Below are positions 12,901 to 21,431 of a DNA stretch of 22,796 nucleotides, in pieces. Made by a program: the position numbers and the translations under genes. The number at the start of each line of letters is the position of its first letter. Within the stretch, counting starts at the first letter, position 1. A model generated the notes under the pieces. The model was not told where the DNA came from, searched no databases, and saw only the letters and a program-made list of their open reading frames with translations. This DNA is from a virus: the IMG/VR virus record IMGVR_UViG_3300042303_000319, positions 1-22,796 of that record, one strand, 5' to 3'.

Positions 12901-15900
12901 CCTCGAACGACTCCTCGTAGATGTCGAACGAAGGCTCTTCAAAGCCCTCGCCGTAGACAAGCTGGGACACCATCTGGGTGACCCGCTTCTTGGAGACAAC
13001 GTATCGCCGTTTGCCAGAAACAATCGTGCCGGTCTGCTCTTCACGGTTAAAGCCAGACATGTCGATCTTGTCGTCGCCGGTATGCTCTTCGACAACGGTG
13101 GCAAGGATTTGGTACGGCAGAATCTTCCTGCGGGTACCGTTCACGGTCAGGAAGTACTCGTCGTAGGGCTGGGGCACCTCTCCCATGACCAGCTTGCGCT
13201 GGGGCTCTGGGTTCAGGGCCCACCGCTGTCCAGTGCCGGGCACCCTGATCTCGCCATCCTTGTTGAACTGCTCAACGAGGCTGTCGATTTCGGCGTCGGA
13301 GATGACGCGGATGGGCTTGCGGAGGCCAGCATAGTACTTCGAGAAGCTGGGGTCGGAACTCCACGACAGCACATTGCGCCTCGAGGTGTCCCCCCGAGAC
13401 ATTTCGGTCACGCCATCCTCGGGGGTTTCGACCGGGAACTGTACCCTGTACAGCTTCACCCTGTCCCCAAAGCGAGAACGCATCTTCTCCCTGATCGGAG
13501 CGAATGCCTCTTCAAGCTGCTGACGGATCAGACCTCCCCTCGCGGTGGGCTCGTCACTGAATGCGTCCTCAAGGGGGCGAGCCACCATGAAGCCAACGGC
13601 ATCCATTTCGTTGGTGACGATGTCGACCTTGCCGGGAGCGTGGCCGACAAACTGGGTGACGGCATCCGCCGCCTCTATCGGCAGAGACCTGTCGGCGGCA
13701 TCAAGGTCAGACTTCAGTTCATCAACGTACGGGCGCTTCGTGCGGCGGGAGAACTGCTCATCGCCAGCCGCCTCATCGACCACCCACTGGGGCAGCTTGC
13801 CGATCTTCTGCTCGGCGAAGACGGTGTCTTCGGTCTTGGCGGTGCGGTTGGCTTCGCCGTACGGCCCGTAGTTCAGCCAGCTATTCTGGCCCCGCGTCTC
13901 GGCGGTGGCGGCGTTGCGAGCGAGCGGCGAGTACATTGCCACATGCTGACGCCAAGCATTCTCTTCGCCGTCAGCGCGGAAACCGACACCCTCCTTCGCG
14001 TGGCCGAAGAAGTCATGGACAATGCGGAAGATGTCATTGATGCGGGCCTCTTGCCCGCTGATGACCTCGCCCGCCATAGCGAGCAGGGGGTTTTCGGCCT
14101 CATCTTCAGGTGTGATCCCGGTTTGTCCGTACCCACTGTCGGTCGGAAAGACCCACATGTGGTTGTTCTGCACGATGTCTTCGATGGCGAGCCGGGGAGA
14201 TGCCTCGTAGGGGTTGTCACCGGTGATGAAGTCGACCTCAAGGCCGACGACATCCTTGATGACGCGCCACTGCTCTAGGGTCTCCTGCGCCATCGCCTCG
14301 TACGAAGCCCGCACCTCGGGATCGGACGGGTCGTGAGGCATGGCCTCGTACGCCGCAGCAATCCGCTGGGCGCGTTCGACATCAACCTTGGCGTAGGTGC
14401 GAGGCGGGTCGTAAGGCAGGCCAGCCTGACGCATGTACTCGGCTGCAGCCTCTCGCGCATCGAGGTAGGGGCCAGCCTGAATGACCTGCCCCGTTGCCGG
14501 AACCTTTACTTTGCGGGGGAGGCCTTGTAGCGGCGCGGCATCTGGTGCTTGTAGAAGCCCAGCGCCTCCTCGAAGTCCTCGTCCGTCTCGAAGTCCTCCC
14601 GCTTGGGACGCTTCGGCAGGGAGGGAGCGGCGGGAGAACTGGGCTCCTCGCCCAGCATCCTCGCCACGAGCGCCTTCCGCTCCTCCTCGGGCATCGGCTT
14701 GACCTTGGAAAGCTCCCCGGCTGACATCTGCGGTGCCCAGCCCGGCTCTTCCTCGATTGTCGGAAATCTCGGCATTTTTGCTCCTCTTTTCTGCAATATC
14801 CCTGAACGCTGTATCATAGGAAACATTCAGGTTGGCTTCAAGGCTTCCCGATGAGAGAAGGCTATAAATATCCTTCTCGGGATACCAGACGATAGCCTGA
14901 ACGTCGGCAACCGTGAGGTCGTAACCGGCGCGGCTGAGTTGCCTAAGCGCGGAGTTAATAACGGATCGAATCCAAGCCCGCTGCGACCCGCCAGTCGGGG
15001 CGTCGTTTGGCTTCCTTTGGGCGGCGAGGCGGGCTGCGGCATACGCCCATCGCGGCTTTAGCCCCTGCTCCCCAATCTCTTTGGAGGACAGGCCAGATGC
15101 GCGAAGCTCTTTGAAGGTACGTTCCCACTCACGCATAAGGTCGGCGGCAACGTCTACAAGCTCCTCATCCGTGGCCGTCTCAATGCGCTCTCGATAGCCA
15201 GAGGGAACCCCTGCGGTTGGGTCGTTGATCCCAGACGCAGCGGCGCGAAGAGCATTGGCTTGCGCGGCAAGGGCGGCGTCGTTTCCAACGAGCGTTCCGG
15301 TCATGCGGCCCCAGAGGCGCATGAACCAGAGGTCGATGGTCACCGGCGAGAAGTTGCCGTTGAGGTTCTGGTAGAAGCCGTTGCCGATCTTGGGCCCAAA
15401 GATCGCAGAGCCATAAACCCTCTCGGATGCAAGCTCGCCGGTAATCTTGAATGGAGGCTTTGCCAGCCCATGTTTTACGCCAATCTCACGCCCGTAGGCG
15501 TTGAGTTCTTTGACCGTAAAGCCCTTTGACAGGAACTCTCTCAGCCTCGAGACATCCCCACCGAACACATCCTGCAGCATGTAGTTGGCAAGGTCGAGGT
15601 TCGACGAAATTGACGGAGCCTTTGTTCCGTACTGGCGGCTTGAATCAAACTTCCCGGTGTTCAGGAAGGCCTCGACCTGCTCCACGGTGTAGGTAGCGTT
15701 GTCGCGGACCTTAATGTTCTGCGAAGTGATGGAGAGGGCCAGCGTGAAGATCGTTCTGGCATCCTCGGTTGAGCGAATGCCGCGACTGTTCGACAGGCGC
15801 ATGGCCTCCTGCTCAGAGACCAGCATCGGAAAGATTCCGCCAGCCTCGACCACCGCCGTCTCAAGCGCCTCGGTGTACCAGTCGAACGCAGACCGTTCGC

Positions 15901-18900
15901 CGGTCTCCATCTCTTTTAGGATCGCTGCTTCGGCTTCAGCCGCAATCATTTGCGACAGGTAGCGGTCGGTCTGCTCCGAGGGTCCGGTGATGCGGTCCAC
16001 CCCGAACCGCTTTTGCAGAGCCTTGCGAGATCGCTCATTCAGGAACTGGGCCGCAGCCTTGACATCCATGCGGCGGGGGGTCTGGGGCGCTGCGATCTTC
16101 CCGTCATCGTAAAGGAACGGGATGATCGACGTGTCGACCGGCGGCATCTTGATCTTCCGTTGACCGATCTTCGGGCGCTCGAACGACTTGCGGCGGGAGA
16201 ACTGCTCGCCGCCCATCAGTTCGCCGTCACGACCAAGGTTGCCCTCAGAGGCGTCGGAGAAAAGCTGCGCCGTGGACGTGAAGCCCATGCCACGGATGGC
16301 GTTGCCGATGGCCTCGAAGACGTCGGTGAAGAACGACAGGGCCTTGTCGAACTGGACGGCAAGACCCTTGCGCTGCAGGCCGAAACGCTGGGCGTCGTGC
16401 AGGTACCCGAAGACGTAGGCCTGAAGCTCGGTGATCGTGTTCGGGTCAGAGCCATAGCCAGACCACGTCTGGTCCCCGAACTCAGTCGTCATCACGTCCC
16501 AGTAGGTGCGGCCATCGGGGTACTTCACCGCCTTCAGGGCGCGGCGCAGGCTGGGGTGGATGTCCTGCACCGTCATGCCGTCCTTGAAGGACCGGTTCAG
16601 GGCGGCGAAGGTCTGGGGGTCGTAGGATCGCAGCAGGCGCTGGATGACGTGGAAAGCCTCGTGGGCACCGGTCTGCATTGCAGCACCAGCCCAGTCCGGA
16701 TTGAGGGAAAGCTCGATGATCCCCTTCATCCCATCGCGGCTGACGTCGTAGGCGCGGAACTGGCCCTGCGCCTGCACACCGTCCTTGTCGGTCATCGTGG
16801 GCACGAAGGCCACGTCGATCCCGGTCTTGCCCTTCAGGACGCTCGAGACGGCGTCAGCGGCCACGAATGCGGCCAGCACCTGCCGGTTGTTGTAGCTGCC
16901 GTCCTTCAGCAGGCTGCGAATGCGATTGGCCGCAATGCGCCCAGCCTGACCCTTGCCGGTCAGACGCTCGAGGGCGGTCTTGATTTCGGTAGCAGCTTCC
17001 TCTTCCGTCATCGCTACGGAGGGGGCGGGCTCAGACTTCTGCTTGGCTGAACGGCGGGAGAAATAGCTCTCGTCCTCGGACCTGACCTCATCGGCAATCT
17101 CTTCGCCGACTACATCGCGCTGTTCGTCGACTGCCTCCTCAAGGGCAGACTGGGCCTCTTCAAACTTGAAGTCTCGCTCTGCATCGGCGATGCGCTCGTT
17201 CATGTTCTCGAGGCCGTCATCGCTGATGAGCCCGCGCTTAAGCATGGACTTCGCGAGCTTGCGGACCTCGGTCGTGTTCTCGGCGTCGTAGATTTCGTCG
17301 CGAGCGTCGTCGAACCGCTGGTTGTGTTCGACCATCCTCGGATGCTCTTCAACGTCGAGCATCTCGTCCTCAACCATAGGCTCTTCAGCCTTGGGCTCTT
17401 CGGCCTTTGGCTCTTCAGCCTTTGGCGTTTCAGCCCTCGCCTCGGGAGCCTTAGCTCGAGGGGCGCGTTCGATTTCCCCCGGAGGCGCAGTCTTGCTGTC
17501 ACGCACGGTGGCTTCACCGGCGCGGTCAACGGAGATGGGCTGGCCCTCGTCCACACCCGGCTGGTACTCGACCGCACCACGCTTCTCGGCGGTGACGCGG
17601 GGCTTCTCCTCGGCGGCGCGAGGCAGGTTCTTCTGGGGCTGCTCCTCGGTCTGGTCCGTGACGCGGCGCTGCTCGGTCTGACCCACTCGGCCCTGACCAC
17701 CAGACTGCGGCGCGTTGGGGGTGACCTGCACATCGCTCGGGGGCATGCGCTCGGTTGGCGTGATGACCGGCTGGATGTCGGTGCCGGGTTGAGGAACGGG
17801 CGTGACCTGCTTGGTCGAGGCGCGGTCGATGGAGTTGCGCGGGCCCTCCATCTCGGTGCCCACCCCGGTGGGAACGCGGCGCTGACGGGATGCAGTGTCC
17901 TGTGTCTGGCGCGGAGAACCACGGACCACGCGAGACATCAGGGCCTCGACAGGGACCTCCTCGGACACGATCACCGGACGGCCAGCAACGATCTCATCGG
18001 ATTCGTACTGGACGCGGGCATAGCCGGGGCGCTCAGAGGCGACGATGCTTGCCGGTGCGCCGGGGTTGGTCGGATGGTTGTCGGCGAGGAAGACTTGATC
18101 CTCGGGCTCGGGAGCGCCGGGACGGAGGTCTTCGCGCTGGGTCTGGTTCGCCGTTGCTTGGTCGTACCTGCGCTGACGGGCCTCGCTCATTCGGAAGGCC
18201 TGCTCTGCCTCCCGCTCGCGCTGCGCCTCCTCGGTCTTCTGCTCCTGCGTCATGAGGACGCTGCCATCGCCGCCACGCTCGGGGCGAGCAAAGATGGTGC
18301 CGACATCCTCCTTGGGGGAGAACATCTGCAGGGCGGCGCGAATGTCCTTGGGCTGGGCGTTGCCTTGGTCGGAAAGCTCCTTCAGGCGGGCCAGAGCCGG
18401 GTTCGCATCGGCCACCTCGGTGGGGATGGATTCCATGCGGGCCGACAGAGCGGTGCGGACCTCAGACGCCTTGGTCTTGCCATCGGCCAGAGGGGACAGG
18501 GTGGAGACCACATCCGCCGCCGTGCGCTGGGCGGTGGCCTCGTTCATGACGCGAGCAACCTGCTCCAGCTTGGTGTCCTCAGACACGTTCTGGTCGAGGA
18601 CGCGGGCGATCCTTGGGTCGCTGCGGTTGGCCTCAGCGAAGCGCATAACGTCGCTGCCCTTCATGGACAGGCCGTCGACGCTGAAGGTGCGGTCGTAGTT
18701 GGCGGGAGCCGGGAGCGCGGGAGGAGCCTCGGGCGCAGTCGGCCCGGCCCTCACCGTGTCGAGGGCTTCACCAAGGCGACCGTAGTCGGTGCGGATGTCA
18801 GTCTCGGGCACATTGGGTGCGCTGGACAGGGCACCAGCACCAGCACCGATGGGGCCAGCGCCAATCGCACCAAGGGCGGCAGAGCTACCGACGCCCTCGG

Positions 18901-19981
18901 TAAGGCTGGCACCCTTGTCGATGGAGCGAACGCCGACGTTCTGGATGAGACGACCGCCGCCCTCCTCGATCATCTCGCTTCCGGTTTCACCCAGCGCGGT
19001 AGCGCCAGCGCGAGCCAGTCGGTTCTTGCCGACAGACGAACCGGCCAGAGCCTTTTCTGCAGTGGGGAAGTACTTCTGCGTGATGACGGACAGGGCCGTT
19101 GCGGCAAGGCCCACCCGCTGGGAAATCTCACCGGCCCGCTGCTGCTTGGCCTCCTCCGGGGAAGCGCCAGCCTCCACCATCTGGGTGAACTTCTCGTCCA
19201 TCTCCCAGATGCCAGAGGTATCGGCCATTAGCCGGTCGTAGGTTTCGTTGGCAACGCTTCCGCCCTGCATGAGGCTGGCCGTCCCAACGGCACCACGCGC
19301 AGCAGCCTTCTCCGCAGCGGCCCTCACGACAGCCTCGGATGCACCCTTCTTGACCCCGCTCTTGATGGCACCCTTTGCCAGCCCCCTGCCAACGGCGGCG
19401 GGGCCAATGAGGTTCGGAATCTGAGAGATGATGAGGTCGGCGGTCAGCGCACCGTCAGAGCCGTACTGGCGCAGCGTCTCGAGGAACTCGTCGCCCATGC
19501 CGTTCTGCGCGGCTTCAGCGATGCGCTCTTCAGCAATCTTGCGGCGCTGCTTCAGCCCCTCGGAGGTGAGGTTGCTATCCAGCCATTCCTGAATGGCGCT
19601 GTCCGCCCGCGACAGGGGGTTGTCGAACTCTTGCGTAGTCAGACCGACGAGGTTGCCGCCGAAGCCGATGGTGGCGGCGCTTAGTCCGCGACCGGCAGAA
19701 GAGACGGTGTCCCGCACCGGCGCGGTGGGGGCGAAGTCCTGCCCCGTCTTCTCGACCTGTGCGATCCGGTTTTCGGTGTTGACCCGCTGACGGTCGAGGC
19801 GTCGGGCCTCTTCCATCCGGTACTGGGCGTCGAGGCCAGTGGGGTCAATGCGTACGTTGGAGAGCTTACTCTCTACGTCAGAGAGTTGGCTGCGAAGGCC
19901 ACTGAGAAGACCGCCCGATTGTTTCTTTTGCTTCGGCTGAAAAGCGCCGCTGGCAATGTAGTCAAACGGGTCGTCAGCCAT
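9908..19981 (-). CDS. giant multidomain internal virion (ejection) polyprotein
   Basis: 3,357 residues, nearly half the window. Residues 150-400 are Ala/Gly-rich and membrane-like; 600-960 is a Pro/Glu-rich linker. Residues 975-1260 hold a zincin-type metallopeptidase (HEAFH at 1107-1111, possible third ligand Glu1185 in TELQAYVFG). Residues 1262-1781 form a conserved phage-type domain (FGPKIGNGFYQN, VTIDLWFMRLWGR, WYPEKD). Residues 1783-2076 hold another (IFRIVHDFFGHAKEG, His1989/Asp1990/His1994). Residues 2078-2450 could be an ADP-ribosyltransferase (Arg2179, S2206-W-S-S, Q2427-A-E2429). About 2780-3055 matches LPD38 of large polyvalent proteins (NPAFGLYNLMRDLQGA, FNETVENGVRLAAYK, NLTVNFNRRG) with a hydrophobic stretch near 3040. 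F/Y-S-R-R recurs at 974, 1261, 1782, 2077 and 2452. Such proteins are packaged and ejected with phage DNA. ATG 19981 follows GAGG. Confidence 0.85.
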   Translation of the reverse strand: MADDPFDYIASGAFQPKQKKQSGGLLSGLRSQLSDVESKLSNVRIDPTGLDAQYRMEEARRLDRQRVNTENRIAQVEKTGQDFAPTAPVRDTVSSAGRGLSAATIGFGGNLVGLTTQEFDNPLSRADSAIQEWLDSNLTSEGLKQRRKIAEERIAEAAQNGMGDEFLETLRQYGSDGALTADLIISQIPNLIGPAAVGRGLAKGAIKSGVKKGASEAVVRAAAEKAAARGAVGTASLMQGGSVANETYDRLMADTSGIWEMDEKFTQMVEAGASPEEAKQQRAGEISQRVGLAATALSVITQKYFPTAEKALAGSSVGKNRLARAGATALGETGSEMIEEGGGRLIQNVGVRSIDKGASLTEGVGSSAALGAIGAGPIGAGAGALSSAPNVPETDIRTDYGRLGEALDTVRAGPTAPEAPPALPAPANYDRTFSVDGLSMKGSDVMRFAEANRSDPRIARVLDQNVSEDTKLEQVARVMNEATAQRTAADVVSTLSPLADGKTKASEVRTALSARMESIPTEVADANPALARLKELSDQGNAQPKDIRAALQMFSPKEDVGTIFARPERGGDGSVLMTQEQKTEEAQREREAEQAFRMSEARQRRYDQATANQTQREDLRPGAPEPEDQVFLADNHPTNPGAPASIVASERPGYARVQYESDEIVAGRPVIVSEEVPVEALMSRVVRGSPRQTQDTASRQRRVPTGVGTEMEGPRNSIDRASTKQVTPVPQPGTDIQPVITPTERMPPSDVQVTPNAPQSGGQGRVGQTEQRRVTDQTEEQPQKNLPRAAEEKPRVTAEKRGAVEYQPGVDEGQPISVDRAGEATVRDSKTAPPGEIERAPRAKAPEARAETPKAEEPKAEEPKAEEPMVEDEMLDVEEHPRMVEHNQRFDDARDEIYDAENTTEVRKLAKSMLKRGLISDDGLENMNERIADAERDFKFEEAQSALEEAVDEQRDVVGEEIADEVRSEDESYFSRRSAKQKSEPAPSVAMTEEEAATEIKTALERLTGKGQAGRIAANRIRSLLKDGSYNNRQVLAAFVAADAVSSVLKGKTGIDVAFVPTMTDKDGVQAQGQFRAYDVSRDGMKGIIELSLNPDWAGAAMQTGAHEAFHVIQRLLRSYDPQTFAALNRSFKDGMTVQDIHPSLRRALKAVKYPDGRTYWDVMTTEFGDQTWSGYGSDPNTITELQAYVFGYLHDAQRFGLQRKGLAVQFDKALSFFTDVFEAIGNAIRGMGFTSTAQLFSDASEGNLGRDGELMGGEQFSRRKSFERPKIGQRKIKMPPVDTSIIPFLYDDGKIAAPQTPRRMDVKAAAQFLNERSRKALQKRFGVDRITGPSEQTDRYLSQMIAAEAEAAILKEMETGERSAFDWYTEALETAVVEAGGIFPMLVSEQEAMRLSNSRGIRSTEDARTIFTLALSITSQNIKVRDNATYTVEQVEAFLNTGKFDSSRQYGTKAPSISSNLDLANYMLQDVFGGDVSRLREFLSKGFTVKELNAYGREIGVKHGLAKPPFKITGELASERVYGSAIFGPKIGNGFYQNLNGNFSPVTIDLWFMRLWGRMTGTLVGNDAALAAQANALRAAASGINDPTAGVPSGYRERIETATDEELVDVAADLMREWERTFKELRASGLSSKEIGEQGLKPRWAYAAARLAAQRKPNDAPTGGSQRAWIRSVINSALRQLSRAGYDLTVADVQAIVWYPEKDIYSLLSSGSLEANLNVSYDTAFRDIAEKRSKNAEISDNRGRAGLGTADVSRGAFQGQADARGGAEGARGEDAGRGAQFSRRSLPAEASQAGGLRDGRGLRGGAGLLQAPDAAPLQGLPRKVKVPATGQVIQAGPYLDAREAAAEYMRQAGLPYDPPRTYAKVDVERAQRIAAAYEAMPHDPSDPEVRASYEAMAQETLEQWRVIKDVVGLEVDFITGDNPYEASPRLAIEDIVQNNHMWVFPTDSGYGQTGITPEDEAENPLLAMAGEVISGQEARINDIFRIVHDFFGHAKEGVGFRADGEENAWRQHVAMYSPLARNAATAETRGQNSWLNYGPYGEANRTAKTEDTVFAEQKIGKLPQWVVDEAAGDEQFSRRTKRPYVDELKSDLDAADRSLPIEAADAVTQFVGHAPGKVDIVTNEMDAVGFMVARPLEDAFSDEPTARGGLIRQQLEEAFAPIREKMRSRFGDRVKLYRVQFPVETPEDGVTEMSRGDTSRRNVLSWSSDPSFSKYYAGLRKPIRVISDAEIDSLVEQFNKDGEIRVPGTGQRWALNPEPQRKLVMGEVPQPYDEYFLTVNGTRRKILPYQILATVVEEHTGDDKIDMSGFNREEQTGTIVSGKRRYVVSKKRVTQMVSQLVYGEGFEEPSFDIYEESFEEGEPTGDEEFITSVPVSDLRSELVNAQTEQAERRAFLDSRNSERSKLIKEADVPLDDVIWVTDRAGQAEFIVRNGGSARMDIDERGEMTARYSRRTVAPPSSIPLRSAPRFNDNNLNFGGQQVDTSPRAQTMDDIIYKLQDRYIDTKRVQQDIQKAGRTINERSDAYMAEELSSGRATSLSKNFLNRELNPLLQEMSQKGIKLADLDKFLHARHAVERNAQIRKINPAMNAGSGMTDADATSYLNGLAPLRRRQLEQLAARVDGMVQETQRLIVAGGLDTQDTINNWNRAYQNYVPLFREGFEDEEMSAGAGMSVRGGSSRRAMGSDRNVVNVLSNIAQQRERAISRSERNRVGNALIGLALENPNDSFWFVVDPKGSNKAESVRKLVDFGIDPMDAEAVFAPPQERYIDQSTGEVIHRPNRLFSMADNVMATRINGEDRFIIFNPRNPQAKRMVEALKGAGNIEMMKMLSGVAKVTRYFAAINTQYNPAFGLYNLMRDLQGAALNLSSTPIVGKEAQVLRDSFPAMAGIYRELRQGRRGGTAQGQWETLAEEFEREGGKTGFRDLFANAEDRSKAIERELSKGPLTATMKTAGAAFDWLSDFNETVENGVRLAAYKAAKDAGLSNAKAASVAKNLTVNFNRRGAVGAEVGALYAFFNASVQGTARMAQTITGPAGRKIVAGGLLLGVAQAVMLGLAGLDDDIPEWVKDRNVIIPLGGGRYFAFPMPLGYHAIPAFSRRAIEAFGNDDPIQKDVIGMAGVIMDAFNPIGSGGSLLQVVTPTVVDPLAALSENRDFAGRQIYQANMNNLDPTPGPDRNRAGVSPVGAALSFAIDRLTGGSGYTPGAVSPTGDAIDYLIGQATGGVGREIMKVTSVGRSIVTSEEVPSYKIPVVGRMIGNANESFSVTSRYYENVTQMNRHEREIEGRDEDGKDTTPYLEKNPEAFLYSDVAKYESEIKSLRKAKKAAETQEERDLLDEEMLTLMMEVNQMVADAKRGG
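17379..17438 (-). repeat. 15-bp tandem repeats encoding KAEEP units
   Basis: Units GGCTCTTCAGCCTTG, GGCTCTTCGGCCTTT and GGCTCTTCAGCCTTT at 17379, 17394 and 17409, plus a diverged fourth at 17424. They encode KAEEP-type repeats in the linker around residue 850 of the giant protein, before its metallopeptidase domain. Confidence 0.8.
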
Positions 19982-19990
19982 CTCAGCCTC

Positions 19991-20044
19991 GATAGTCTAG
20001 AGCCAGTCCTCCTTATTTCAGTCCGTTGGGCTCTGGATACTATC
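19991..20044 (-). promoter_or_regulatory. long imperfect inverted repeat upstream of the giant gene
   Basis: GATAGTCTAGAGCC (19991-20004) is mirrored by GGCTCTGGATACTATC (20029-20044) with a 2-base bulge, in the 67-base gap before the giant gene. In the minus-strand RNA the 24-base loop exposes a perfect AAGGAGG that is not followed by a start codon. The working SD (GAGG) lies beyond the hairpin. Candidate ribosome standby, processing or attenuation site. Confidence 0.5.
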
Positions 20045-20048
20045 AGGG

Positions 20049-21422
20049 CTACCTGATGGAAAGGATATTCTTGCCCTTCGGGCTTGTGGTCACCGCGTAG
20101 TACGCATTGATGTACTCCGTCCAAGTAGACGGCATCTTGTTGCCGGGCAGGACGCCACTGTTCTTCAGGCGAGCAAGGGTGCCGTTCTGCTCCCACGCCC
20201 GCATCTGCTGAATGACGACCCCGCTTCGCTGCGCGGCCTCTTCGTCGGAGATGTTGGGGGCGTACCGCTTGATCGTATTGAGCCCGACATTGGCGCTGCG
20301 GTAAGAACCCATTTTGTTGCCGGTAATGCCAAGGTAGTTCATGGCCTGCGATGCAACGACGCTGTCTCGGTTCTGCTCAAGCTCCGTGGCCTTGGCTTCG
20401 AAGGCTCGCTTCTCTGAGGGATTCGAGGCTTTAGAGGCGGCGGTTCGGAAGGATTCGATCTTGTCGTCAACCGATTCCTGCGCCGCTCCGATCAGCTTCT
20501 TGTACCCCTCGGGGTTGACCGACTGATAGAAGGCCAGCGCGGACTGCGTAGCCTTGGGGTTGTTGCGGAAGGCTGCGGCAGCGCCGCCTGCGATGTCGAC
20601 CTTGGCGAACAGCTTGTCGGCGGGAAGCACTTCCTGCCAGACCTGAATGTTCCCGTTCCTGTCAAACGCGGAGTACTTGACCGCCACGCCACCCTTGGCG
20701 GGGGCGAACGATGCAACGTCGGCAGTGCCTGCGTTGAGCCCACGGGCATTGGCAGACCTCGCCGCCTCCGGTCGCAGGAAGTTCTGCACAGACGCTACCG
20801 CGCCACGGTCCTGCGTCCACGAGAAATCGCCGCGACTGGTCCTGCCAAGAACCTCCCGCGTCCTTTCGGCTGCGGCAACGAGGCCGGTAAACTGCAGCAG
20901 GGGGGCTTCGAGCCGGGTCCCATATTGCCGAATGTCGCCTCCATTGAGCAGGACCGAAAGGGCCTTGTGCGTCTCCTGATTGTCGCGGAGATCGTTGAGG
21001 GTCATCTGCGCTATGTCGCCTTGGATTCTGGCGTTTCGCGCAAGGACACCCGTGTAGCCAGCGGACGCCCGTGAGCTTGCGGTGGCTGCTTGGCTCTGCT
21101 CAACGTCGGCCTTGTACCTCTGCGGCTTCCACTCATTGTCGATCTTGAGCCCTTCATTCTGAAGGGTGCCGGTCTCGAGTTGTAGATCAAGAGCCTTCTC
21201 TCGCCGGGGGCGCAGGGTCATTTCGTACGTCGCAGCTTCCTGCCGCGTCTTGTATTCCCCTGCGGCCCTTTCCTCGGCGCTGAGGGCCAGCTTTTCGGTC
21301 AGGTCGTCGCGTCGGTTCTGGCGCTTGATCTGCTCATTCAGGCGAGCCTCATCCCGGTACGAGCGAGCTACGCTCAGACCCGTCTGCATTGCGCTCAGAA
21401 AGGATTCGCCGAAGTCAGCCAT
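20049..21422 (-). CDS. internal virion protein, ejection apparatus candidate
   Basis: 457 residues. Residues 1 to 125 are a long helical, Arg/Glu/Ala-rich region (SFLSAMQTGLSVARSYRDEARLNEQIKRQNRRDDLTEKL... typical of internal core proteins). The middle (about 180 to 275) has beta-like segments (GVAVKYSAFDRNGNIQVWQEVLPADKL). The C-terminal part is helical again (FEAKATELEQNRDSVVASQAMNYLGITG), ending TWTEYINAYYAVTTSPKGKNI. There is no signal peptide. Its place between two Ala-rich core proteins and the giant protein parallels T7 gp15 before gp16, so a role in the DNA-ejection channel is inferred from synteny; no named family is seen. Confidence 0.65.
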   Translation of the reverse strand: MADFGESFLSAMQTGLSVARSYRDEARLNEQIKRQNRRDDLTEKLALSAEERAAGEYKTRQEAATYEMTLRPRREKALDLQLETGTLQNEGLKIDNEWKPQRYKADVEQSQAATASSRASAGYTGVLARNARIQGDIAQMTLNDLRDNQETHKALSVLLNGGDIRQYGTRLEAPLLQFTGLVAAAERTREVLGRTSRGDFSWTQDRGAVASVQNFLRPEAARSANARGLNAGTADVASFAPAKGGVAVKYSAFDRNGNIQVWQEVLPADKLFAKVDIAGGAAAAFRNNPKATQSALAFYQSVNPEGYKKLIGAAQESVDDKIESFRTAASKASNPSEKRAFEAKATELEQNRDSVVASQAMNYLGITGNKMGSYRSANVGLNTIKRYAPNISDEEAAQRSGVVIQQMRAWEQNGTLARLKNSGVLPGNKMPSTWTEYINAYYAVTTSPKGKNILSIR

Positions 21423-21431
21423 TGCGGGCCC

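Noticed and set aside
10709-14278. 1,189-residue open frame on the plus strand
   Set aside because: It lies wholly antisense to the giant virion gene. Its product is Leu/Val/Arg/His-rich with no domain, as expected from the mirror frame of GC-rich codons. The same applies to 17324-19231 plus.
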